Source: Coleofasciculus sp. S288
GTDB taxonomy: Bacteria; Cyanobacteriota; Cyanobacteriia; Cyanobacteriales; Coleofasciculaceae
DNA length: 8,614 nucleotides
Direction: 5' to 3'
NCBI GenBank assembly: GCA_020216575.1
Contig: JAIUYC010000106.1
Coordinates: forward strand, 1 to 8,614
The translations under genes were made by a program, and so were the position numbers. The notes beneath the pieces are model-generated. The model worked only from the letters and a program-made list of their open reading frames with translations, had not been told where the DNA came from and did no database searches. This document shows, piece after piece, positions 1 through 4,038 of this stretch; the stretch's first letter is position 1, and each line of letters begins with the position of its first letter.

Positions 1-18
1 AATGTTTTCCTTATGAGT

Positions 19-360
19 TCATGGCGATATCTTAGGCAGGTATTGCAGCAAATCGTCTCGACACTTAACTTGCGGAAAGTTGCGGGTGGCGAAATTGATC
101 AGTTCGCTTGGAGATTTGCCGCTAAAGATGCGGTTGTAAATGTCCTTCCACTCCGTCCAGCTAAACTCGGAGTGGGTTTGTTGAATGTTTGGATGTAGCA
201 TCCTGTGCATATTCATTTTGATAGCTATTTCGCTTCCCATTAGTTCGCGCAGGGCGTTGAAAACATCTGGGTCTAGGGGTTCGGTTTCTTCGCTTAACAG
301 TCCGGCGTATTCTTCCGGATAGCAGCAGATGTTTGCAAACTCTTCCGTTGTTAGAATCAT
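19..360 (-). CDS. Hypothetical protein, 113 aa
   Basis: I do not recognise this protein. It is soluble-looking, with no signal peptide or membrane segment. It is acidic in its first 40 residues (MILTTEEFANICCYPEEY, then a run rich in Glu, Asp and Leu) and mixed afterwards. A Trp/Tyr-containing helical stretch (SWTEWKDIYNRIF) lies around residues 67-79. The ATG at 360 is preceded by AGGAT (complement of 368-372) seven bases upstream, a reasonable Shine-Dalgarno sequence that fixes the start. The stop is TGA at 19-21. It lies downstream of rnhA on the same strand, but a terminator at 436-466 separates them, so it probably has its own promoter in the 76-nt gap 361-435. The clean ribosome site and full-length frame argue for a real gene; its function is unknown. 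Confidence 0.7.
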   Translation of the reverse strand: MILTTEEFANICCYPEEYAGLLSEETEPLDPDVFNALRELMGSEIAIKMNMHRMLHPNIQQTHSEFSWTEWKDIYNRIFSGKSPSELINFATRNFPQVKCRDDLLQYLPKISP

Positions 361-396
361 GTCGGTTATCCTGAGTACTCAAGGCAAGTTCATTCC

Positions 397-404
397 GCGA
401 TCGC
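397..404. repeat. HIP1 octamer GCGATCGC
   Basis: This is a perfect GCGATCGC palindrome in the short gap upstream of the 113-aa gene. HIP1 is a highly over-represented octamer in many cyanobacterial genomes, so this copy is evidence for host identity rather than a local function. Confidence 0.9.
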
Positions 405-435
405 CTTTCTTGGGTGTGTATGGAGGTAAAAATTG

Positions 436-466
436 ACAACCCGTTCCATGTAGAAAGGCGGGTTGT
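436..466 (-). terminator. Intrinsic terminator after rnhA
   Basis: On the plus strand, ACAACCCG (436-443) and CGGGTTGT (459-466) are perfect 8-bp inverted repeats around a 15-nt loop, and two further C-G pairs are possible inside. Read on the minus strand, the hairpin begins 21 nt after the rnhA stop codon and is followed by CAATTTTTA, a short T tract. This is the layout of a rho-independent terminator for rnhA and separates it from the 113-aa gene. Confidence 0.75.
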
Positions 467-487
467 GTGGTACGACTAAGCGTTGGT

Positions 488-943
488 TTAATTAACTGCT
501 TGGGGAACAATCGCTGTAGCGGCTTTCTTAGCAAGTTGGTCACAGCGTTCATTCATTTCATTGCCAGAGTGTCCCTTGACGTGAACCCAGCGCACTTCGT
601 GAATTTGACACAGCTCATCAAGCGTTGAGAGCAGGTCAGTGTTTGCTTTTCGCTTCCCACCTGTCATCACCTTGATTAAGTACTGAGAATCTGTGCAAAT
701 TTCAACTCGGCATGGGTATTTAATGGCTTTTAAACCTTGAATCGCTGCTGTAATTTCCATCCGGTTATTTGTTGTCCCTGGTTCTCCTCCAGAGAGTTCC
801 TTTTCAATTGGAGTGCCATCTTTCTTGACGTAGAGCAGTATGCATCCCCAACCACCATGCCCGGGATTGTTGAGACAGCTTCCATCACAGTGAAGCGTTA
901 CCTTTTTTAGGGTATTAGTAAGTTCTTGAGTGGCTTGTGTCAT
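488..943 (-). CDS. rnhA: Ribonuclease HI (EC 3.1.26.4), short-handle variant
   Basis: This is ribonuclease HI, which cleaves the RNA strand of RNA-DNA hybrids in the cytoplasm (R-loops, primers) using two metal ions. The 151 residues form one RNase H domain starting near residue 14. The active-site residues are all present: D20 (HCDGSCLNNPG), E63 (NNRMEITAAI), D85 (CTDSQYL), H125 (VKGHSGN) and D135 (NERCDQLA). The stretch between D85 and H125 is 40 residues, against 54 between D70 and H124 of the E. coli enzyme. The missing residues fall in the Trp- and Lys-rich basic protrusion (handle) that helps bind hybrid; only a short GGKRK remains. No Shine-Dalgarno is visible before the ATG at 943, but there is no other Met before D20. 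The gene is framed by minus-strand terminators at 1060-1075 (upstream) and 436-466 (downstream), so it is probably monocistronic with a promoter in 944-1059. A second, housekeeping RNase HI elsewhere in the genome is possible but unseen. Confidence 0.95.
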   Translation of the reverse strand: MTQATQELTNTLKKVTLHCDGSCLNNPGHGGWGCILLYVKKDGTPIEKELSGGEPGTTNNRMEITAAIQGLKAIKYPCRVEICTDSQYLIKVMTGGKRKANTDLLSTLDELCQIHEVRWVHVKGHSGNEMNERCDQLAKKAATAIVPQAVN

Positions 944-994
944 AGGAATTTGATTGATTTAGTTCTCATCTTTGTAAAGGCGATAGCCTAATAG

Positions 995-1006
995 TGTCTT
1001 GAGACA
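995..1006. promoter_or_regulatory. Small inverted repeat in rnhA upstream region
   Basis: TGTCT and AGACA form 5-bp inverted arms around a 2-bp centre, about 50 bp upstream of the rnhA start codon. This position suits an operator or a LexA-like site, but the sequence is not a recognised cyanobacterial operator. It is short enough to occur by chance. No convincing -35/-10 pair was found in 944-1059. Confidence 0.2.
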
Positions 1007-1059
1007 GACGAGACGTAGTTACCACTCGAAAACTCTTTCTGAATAAAAAGAAAAGAAAG

Positions 1060-1075
1060 TCCCTCATTCGAGGGA
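1060..1075 (-). terminator. Intrinsic terminator after the 42-aa gene
   Basis: TCCCTC (1060-1065) and GAGGGA (1070-1075) form a perfect 6-bp stem with a 4-nt ATTC loop, extendable by a G-T and an A-T pair. On the minus strand the hairpin is followed by a pyrimidine-rich tract, CTTTCTTTTCTTTTTA. It lies 46 nt beyond the stop of the 42-aa gene. This is a good rho-independent terminator and indicates that a transcript from the minus-strand genes above ends here, which supports the small gene as real. Confidence 0.8.
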
Positions 1076-1121
1076 TTCTCTCTATTAGTTCTTAGCCTTT
1101 AACAAGTTGCCTCCTTAACTG

Positions 1122-1250
1122 TTACGATTCATCCTCTTCGTCATCTGGGTGAGGCAATTGATCTGCTGCGGCAAGTAAGTCTTCCAGTTCGTCCCATGAA
1201 GGAGAATCGTTGTTGTCATTGTTTTGAGCATCAAATGCAGTTGTACGCAT
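1122..1250 (-). CDS. Small highly acidic protein, 42 aa
   Basis: This short open frame starts with ATG at 1250 and ends with TAA at 1122-1124. Its product has 14 Asp/Glu among 42 residues, against a single Arg (R2) and one His, giving a net charge near -13. It begins MRTTAFDAQNNDNNDSPSW, has an amphipathic stretch WDELEDLLAAADQLP (19-33), and ends in the acidic tail DDEEDES. There is no signal peptide or membrane segment. It lies 52 nt downstream of the 144-aa gene on the same strand and just before an intrinsic terminator, so it looks like the last gene of a two-gene unit. No clear Shine-Dalgarno is seen. I do not recognise a family. Very acidic small proteins can act as DNA mimics, antitoxins or chaperone-like partners of basic proteins, but nothing here selects one. 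The basic domain of the upstream neighbour makes it a conceivable partner (inference). Confidence 0.5.
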   Translation of the reverse strand: MRTTAFDAQNNDNNDSPSWDELEDLLAAADQLPHPDDEEDES

Positions 1251-1287
1251 AATCGTTGTTTATGAAAGTAGAGATTTTCACAGGAAT

Positions 1288-1301
1288 AGCGCGATAGCGC
1301 T
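1288..1301 (-). other. Intergenic GC hairpin between the 144-aa and 42-aa genes
   Basis: AGCGC (1288-1292) and GCGCT (1297-1301) form a 5-bp stem around a GATA loop, starting 2 nt beyond the stop codon of the 144-aa gene. No T tract follows on the minus strand, so it is not a normal terminator. It could be an attenuator or an RNA stability or processing hairpin between two cotranscribed genes, or simply a HIP1-like sequence. Confidence 0.35.
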
Positions 1302-1302
1302 C

Positions 1303-1737
1303 TTAACTCACTTTTTGGATCTGTGTTTTATCTTCTGGCAACAGCTCAGGAAGTTGTTCGTGAATTACGTTAACAACATACTCAGGATTTTCCCGAAGCT
1401 TTCGCACGATTTTGCCAATCATCATCTCCTGGCTGATTTCCACATTGTTTCGCTTTTGCTGAATTCCTAATGGCTTGCATAGTTTCCTGGCTTTTCTTTT
1501 GCTCAGTCCTTTTATCTCCTGAAGGACTAAATCGTAGATATCGGTGTTTTCTATTGAAGTAAGTTCTACGTGCGTTTCTTCTGCAATTGCTTCAGAAGCT
1601 GAATTTTCAAGGATTTCTGGGTTCGGATCTGTAATTAGCTCAGGTTGATTTTTCCGACTTTTCGGGTCGTTTATCCACCAGCAAGCAACACTAAAGTAAG
1701 TGATGTAGAGTACTATATCGAGTGCTATGTCTTTCAT
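1303..1737 (-). CDS. Membrane-anchored hypothetical protein with basic C-terminal domain, 144 aa
   Basis: The family is not recognised. Three parts are visible. First is an N-terminal hydrophobic helix at about residues 5-22 (LDIVLYITYFSVACWW), fit for one membrane anchor. Second is an acidic Glu/Asn/Ser-rich linker at about 30-65. Third is a C-terminal helical domain at about 66-140, which begins DIYDLVLQEIKGL and contains the basic stretch SKRKARKLCKPLGIQQK (79-95). That basic segment resembles a nucleic-acid-binding helix-turn-helix or SAP-like helix pair, an impression only. The positively charged side most probably faces the cytoplasm. The ATG at 1737 has AGGAA about nine bases upstream; this ribosome site could pair with TTCC-containing sequence at 1758-1762 in a weak 5-bp hairpin. 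It is followed by the 42-aa acidic gene and then a terminator. A 167-nt gap separates it from the DUF192 gene upstream, so it may have its own promoter. Confidence 0.7.
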   Translation of the reverse strand: MKDIALDIVLYITYFSVACWWINDPKSRKNQPELITDPNPEILENSASEAIAEETHVELTSIENTDIYDLVLQEIKGLSKRKARKLCKPLGIQQKRNNVEISQEMMIGKIVRKLRENPEYVVNVIHEQLPELLPEDKTQIQKVS

Positions 1738-1887
1738 TTTTTATGTTTCCTTTTCTAGGAAAGATGAACTAAGCTTATTGGGCAATGAGTGAACTGTTTA
1801 ACTGCCAAGTATTACCTGTTTATTGGATGTGTTAATACTCACGGCTCAGGCTTTTATGGCATTTTGAAGGCGATCAATTCTACACAT

Positions 1888-1905
1888 GAAAACCGATAGG
1901 TTTTC
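1888..1905 (-). other. Hairpin abutting the DUF192 stop codon
   Basis: GAAAACC (1888-1894) and GGTTTTC (1899-1905) form a 7-bp stem around a GATA loop, overlapping the first base of the stop codon complement at 1905-1907. It could weakly terminate or stabilise the end of the transcript coming from 3358. The stem is AT-rich and no T tract follows on the minus strand, so it is not called a terminator. Confidence 0.3.
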
Positions 1906-2420
1906 TACAACTTGTGCTGGATGTCCTGAAGTTTTACTTCTAGCTGCGTTCCAGCTTGCAGGTTAAACGTTTTGGCAGTTCCTGCTGGTAGCTCTATTAC
2001 AGTATCAACGGCTCCTTGCGATCGATAGATCGTACAACGCTCTTGAATAGAGCAAGGAGGTGCGCTTTCGATAATTCCCTGTATCTTGCCATCTTTTAGA
2101 AAGATGATATCGATAGGAAATTTGACGTTGTACATCCATACCTGCACCAGTTTAGGGGGTTGTACTGGGAAAAGTATTCCTGACGAAGAAGGTAAGTTAT
2201 CCTGTCCTTGCAACCCCATAGCCTGCTCTTTGGGTGTTGCTTTTACCTCAAGAGTAGCTACCTGACGATTTTCGTAGCTGAGGATGGCTGTTTTTGCTTT
2301 AAAAGAGGTGTCCGCAGATAGTTTTATCTGGTATCCGTAAGCTCCCAAGAGTGCAATTGCAATAGCTATTCCTGTGCCATTTAACCATCCTAGTTTTGAT
2401 AGTTGCTTTTTGAACAACAT
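1905..2420 (-). CDS. DUF192 family protein, membrane-anchored, 171 aa
   Basis: This is a DUF192 domain protein (Pfam PF02643), a small beta-rich domain found in bacteria and archaea whose biochemical role is not established. Residues 11-30 (GWLNGTGIAIAIALLGAYGY), after a Lys-containing start, form a signal peptide or signal anchor, so the domain should lie on the periplasmic or thylakoid-lumen side. The domain covers about 50-165. It shows the family hallmarks: KEQAMGLQG (64-72), a Gly-Ile-Leu-Phe strand, VWMYNVKFPIDIIFL (94-108), a Cys pair spaced by five residues (C123, C129) in the usual proline-rich loop, and VIELPAG (141-147) near the end. The start is clear: GAGG (complement of 2428-2431) lies seven bases before ATG 2420, inside the 17-nt gap after the 306-aa gene. 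The two are therefore probably cotranscribed. Length and architecture are normal for the family. Confidence 0.9.
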   Translation of the reverse strand: MLFKKQLSKLGWLNGTGIAIAIALLGAYGYQIKLSADTSFKAKTAILSYENRQVATLEVKATPKEQAMGLQGQDNLPSSSGILFPVQPPKLVQVWMYNVKFPIDIIFLKDGKIQGIIESAPPCSIQERCTIYRSQGAVDTVIELPAGTAKTFNLQAGTQLEVKLQDIQHKL

Positions 2421-2437
2421 TCTTTTTCCTCTATAAA

Positions 2438-3358
2438 TTATGCCGCTGTTGCCACAACTTTAGGGCAGAATGTAGTTTTGACTCGTCTATCTATATTGAG
2501 GATGGCAAGGCTTTGTAAGAGTTCTATTGCCTTGGTGTTTCCTTTGGCAGCAAAGTAAGTCCAGATGCTAATCCAGTCTAATATTGAAAGGGCTTGAACT
2601 CTCCAGATTTTATCGTTGTCTTGGTAGTCGATGGTTTTTATTTCGCCTGAGAATCCCTTTTGCCTGAGAGTTTTCTTCCTACGTTCTGAATCATGAAGTT
2701 CTTCCAGCCAGGTGGGTTCTGTTCCTAACTGCTGAAATCCTTCATAGATTTCGATATAGTAGCTGTTGAAAAAAACTAGGATGTTGATTTGTGTTGTCTT
2801 GGTTAGTTTAATTTTGACAACAGTAGCTGCGAAGCGTGGGTCTGCATCGGTTACCTCAGCTTTACTATTGATACAGCAAGCTTGTTTGCCAGATAAAGTT
2901 TTCTTGTCCTCGATTGGCTGTTCTGATAAAAAACTTGCTAAGAGCTTTTTCTCTCTCAAGGGAAGTTGTTCGGTTGAATTCAGATTGCTCCACACTGCCG
3001 TAACAGTTTGCAGGGGATAGACGGTTGAAATAGAGCGATTGGGAAGCATGGCTGATAGGGTTTTGAGCTTGTTTTCACGGATGAACGTTTTAACAAACTT
3101 CTTGATATCGCTGTTTGCTTGAGGAACCATCTGGTTTTCACTCAGAACAATTTGCCCGTTTCTTAATTGGTAAGCTAAAAAGCTTATGTTATTGCACCAA
3201 AAGCGCTTGAGCTTTACTGTTGGTTTACTGACTGATGATTGGGTATAAGCTGTGTAATCTTTTGGTTCCATTGATGCGACTGTTGTACGAGGAAATGACT
3301 GGTAACTAATCTTTGCAATCCATCTTAAAAATCCCGTGTTGCCAGAGATTGCCAGCAT
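2438..3358 (-). CDS. Hypothetical protein, 306 aa, possible cyanobacterial two-module family
   Basis: Function unknown. The protein has no signal peptide and looks cytoplasmic. Two stretches stand out. One is LAYQLRNGQIVLSENQM (61-77), followed by a Lys-rich helix (DIKKFVKTFIREN, 84-96). The other is a C-terminal segment at about 251-297 containing IWTYFAAKGNTKAIELL (265-281) and ILNIDRRVKTTF (286-297). From memory, many cyanobacterial proteins of unknown function end in a similar GNxxAxxL...xIxRRxxxxF signature after an N-terminal YQLxxGxxxLS module. This protein looks like a divergent member; the link is unverified. The ATG at 3358 has only AGG three bases upstream, too close for a good ribosome site. 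Met30 (3271) is an alternative start but also lacks one. The DUF192 gene follows after 17 nt. Its leader carries a series of 11-bp repeats (3367-3443), so it may be closely regulated or may control itself. Confidence 0.75.
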   Translation of the reverse strand: MLAISGNTGFLRWIAKISYQSFPRTTVASMEPKDYTAYTQSSVSKPTVKLKRFWCNNISFLAYQLRNGQIVLSENQMVPQANSDIKKFVKTFIRENKLKTLSAMLPNRSISTVYPLQTVTAVWSNLNSTEQLPLREKKLLASFLSEQPIEDKKTLSGKQACCINSKAEVTDADPRFAATVVKIKLTKTTQINILVFFNSYYIEIYEGFQQLGTEPTWLEELHDSERRKKTLRQKGFSGEIKTIDYQDNDKIWRVQALSILDWISIWTYFAAKGNTKAIELLQSLAILNIDRRVKTTFCPKVVATAA

Positions 3359-3366
3359 TTGCCTGT

Positions 3367-3443
3367 TTTTTCACAACTTTGCCACATCTTTTTCACAATT
3401 ATGAAGTTAAGATGAAGCTGGGTTAAAGCAACTGTAAAGTTAG
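3367..3443. repeat. Seven tandem 11-bp-periodic imperfect repeats upstream of the 306-aa gene
   Basis: Two repeat types sit next to each other, each with an exact 11-bp step. The first has three units, starting at 3367, 3378 and 3389: TTTTTCACA, TTTGCCACA and TTTTTCACA. The outer two share ten identical bases, TTTTTCACAA. The second has four units, starting at 3401, 3412, 3423 and 3434: ATGAAG, ATGAAG, TTAAAG and GTAAAG, with AAG at the same place in each. There is a 1-bp phase shift between the two sets. The array begins 9 bp before the start codon of the minus-strand gene and ends just before its candidate -10 box. Direct repeats with an 11-bp step are typical of OmpR/PhoB-type response-regulator sites and also occur as DnaA-box or iteron clusters. 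The assignment to any one protein is inference. Confidence 0.55.
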
Positions 3444-3456
3444 CTTGTGATTTTAA

Positions 3457-3462
3457 ATTATA
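3457..3462 (-). promoter_or_regulatory. Candidate -10 box for the 306-aa/DUF192 unit
   Basis: The complement of 3457-3462 reads TATAAT, a perfect sigma-70-type -10 hexamer, about 100 bp upstream of the start codon at 3358. No recognisable -35 hexamer lies 16-18 bp further upstream, so an activator would be expected if the site is used. Transcription from here would put the 11-bp repeats inside the 5' leader. Confidence 0.35.
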
Positions 3463-3465
3463 TGA

Positions 3466-3536
3466 ATCCCCCTTACTGTTTATGCTTGAGTTCCTAGGTA
3501 AATCAAGTCTTGTGAGCTTTTAGAGCAGAGGGGGAT
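3466..3536. other. Long-range paired element (possible structured RNA)
   Basis: ATCCCCCT (3466-3473) pairs perfectly with AGGGGGAT (3529-3536). After a 2-nt bulge the helix continues with CTG (3476-3478) and CAG (3526-3528). Inside, CTTGA (3485-3489) can pair with TCAAG (3503-3507). This gives a branched structure of about 71 nt. It could be a structured leader or small RNA, or the inverted ends of a tiny mobile repeat. T-rich sequence follows on the plus strand (3537-3565) but no tight T tract directly after the stem. The strand and role are unknown. Confidence 0.35.
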
Positions 3537-3616
3537 ATTTGGAACCTTTTCCTTAGTTTTTTGAGTTTTGTTAAGTTAATTCCAGTTAGCTTAATGAGAT
3601 TTTACAATTAGCACTC

Positions 3617-3805
3617 TTACATCTGTCTGGATTTAGAGGGGATGTGCAAACCCACAAGAGCGCAGTGATGTTTTAACTCATCCAGGTTATTAAGGGTACA
3701 GGCACTCATCCCAAGGAATTCGGCTTTTGAGCTGGAGCATAATATTAACTCTTGATAAGAGAGAGCAATGCAATCCTTGTTCTGCGATAACCTGTAGAGC
3801 ATCAT
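3617..3805 (-). CDS. Doubtful small ORF, 62 aa
   Basis: This open frame starts at ATG 3805 (an earlier in-frame TTG at 3811 is possible) and ends in TAA at 3617. It encodes a mixed, slightly Cys-rich peptide (MMLYRLSQNKDCIALSYQEL at its start, DELKHHCALVGLHIP near the end) with no membrane helix. No Shine-Dalgarno sequence is visible and no family is recognised. A stable hairpin sits directly upstream (3814-3831) and would be in its leader. The length is within chance expectation for this AT-rich intergenic DNA, so it is listed only as a possibility. Confidence 0.2.
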   Translation of the reverse strand: MMLYRLSQNKDCIALSYQELILCSSSKAEFLGMSACTLNNLDELKHHCALVGLHIPSKSRQM

Positions 3806-3813
3806 TCGCAAAA

Positions 3814-3831
3814 AGTACCCGTAAGGGTACT
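3814..3831. other. Perfect hairpin with GUAA tetraloop
   Basis: AGTACCC (3814-3820) and GGGTACT (3825-3831) form a perfect 7-bp stem closing a GTAA loop, a GNRA-type tetraloop when transcribed on the plus strand. On the minus strand the loop would be TTAC and the stem is followed by TTTTTGCG, giving a terminator-like appearance for a transcript coming from the right. The octamer AAGGGTAC also occurs at 3692-3699 without its partner arm. Confidence 0.45.
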
Positions 3832-3920
3832 GTCACATCTACCAGAATTCACCGAAAATCAAGGCTCTACTCAGCTACTCAGACAGAATAACTCAGCACC
3901 CAAGAGCTTCTGGAACGGCA

Positions 3921-3950
3921 GTAACCAAGGCGAGTAAGCTAATTGGTTAC
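3921..3950. promoter_or_regulatory. 8-bp inverted repeat upstream of the Tc-like gene
   Basis: GTAACCAA (3921-3928) and TTGGTTAC (3943-3950) are perfect inverted repeats with a 14-nt spacer, centred about 100 bp before the start codon at 4039. The arm centres are 22 bp apart, two helical turns, which fits a dimeric regulator binding one DNA face. An RNA stem in a long leader is the alternative. Confidence 0.4.
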
Positions 3951-3974
3951 ATCGCTAGAATTCTCTGTCATTTT

Positions 3975-4003
3975 TTTACAAGAACATCGAGTCTGAAGCT
4001 TAT
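3975..4003 (+). promoter_or_regulatory. Weak candidate promoter for the Tc-like gene
   Basis: TTTACA (3975-3980) after a T-rich run, with GCTTAT (3998-4003) 17 bp further on, gives a poor sigma-70-type match at the right distance from the start codon. The 8-bp inverted repeat 3921-3950 would lie just upstream of it. This is a guess from spacing only. Confidence 0.2.
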
Positions 4004-4026
4004 TAGCTGAATCCTACACCTCCATT

Positions 4027-4031
4027 AGGAG
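4027..4031 (+). promoter_or_regulatory. Ribosome binding site of the Tc-like gene
   Basis: AGGAG lies seven bases before ATG 4039. An in-frame TGA at 3994-3996, with no other start codon between, leaves this ATG as the only sensible start. It is the strongest Shine-Dalgarno in the window. Confidence 0.85.
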
Positions 4032-4038
4032 AAGGATA

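Larger units (their letters stand above)
3359..4038. other. 680-nt divergent intergenic region
   Basis: This region separates the start codons of the 306-aa gene (minus) and the Tc-toxin-like gene (plus). No confident gene was found. It contains 11-bp periodic repeats (3367-3443), a minus-strand TATAAT (3457-3462), a long-range paired element (3466-3536), a weak small ORF (3617-3805), a GUAA hairpin (3814-3831), an 8-bp inverted repeat (3921-3950) and a plus-strand ribosome binding site (4027-4031). The stretch 3537-3616 is AT-rich and I see nothing specific in it. Confidence 0.7.

Noticed and set aside
13..198. Plus-strand ORF overlapping the 113-aa gene
   Set aside because: It lies antisense to a longer frame with a good ribosome site, and its product has no recognisable features.
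161..439. Minus-strand ORF of 92 codons across the 113-aa gene start
   Set aside because: Its product is Arg/Asn/Thr-rich in the manner of an out-of-frame reading, and it runs through the rnhA terminator stem.
1746..1762. TTTCC/GGAAA hairpin that could hide the ribosome site of the 144-aa gene
   Set aside because: Only five mostly AT pairs; too weak to propose a regulatory switch.
1888..1905. Terminator after the DUF192 gene
   Set aside because: The stem is real but AT-rich and no T tract follows, so it is listed only as a hairpin.
2766..3020. Plus-strand ORF of 84 codons starting with a hydrophobic, signal-like segment
   Set aside because: It is fully antisense to the 306-aa gene, with no ribosome site; the hydrophobic start is the complement of a Lys/Asn/Thr-rich stretch.
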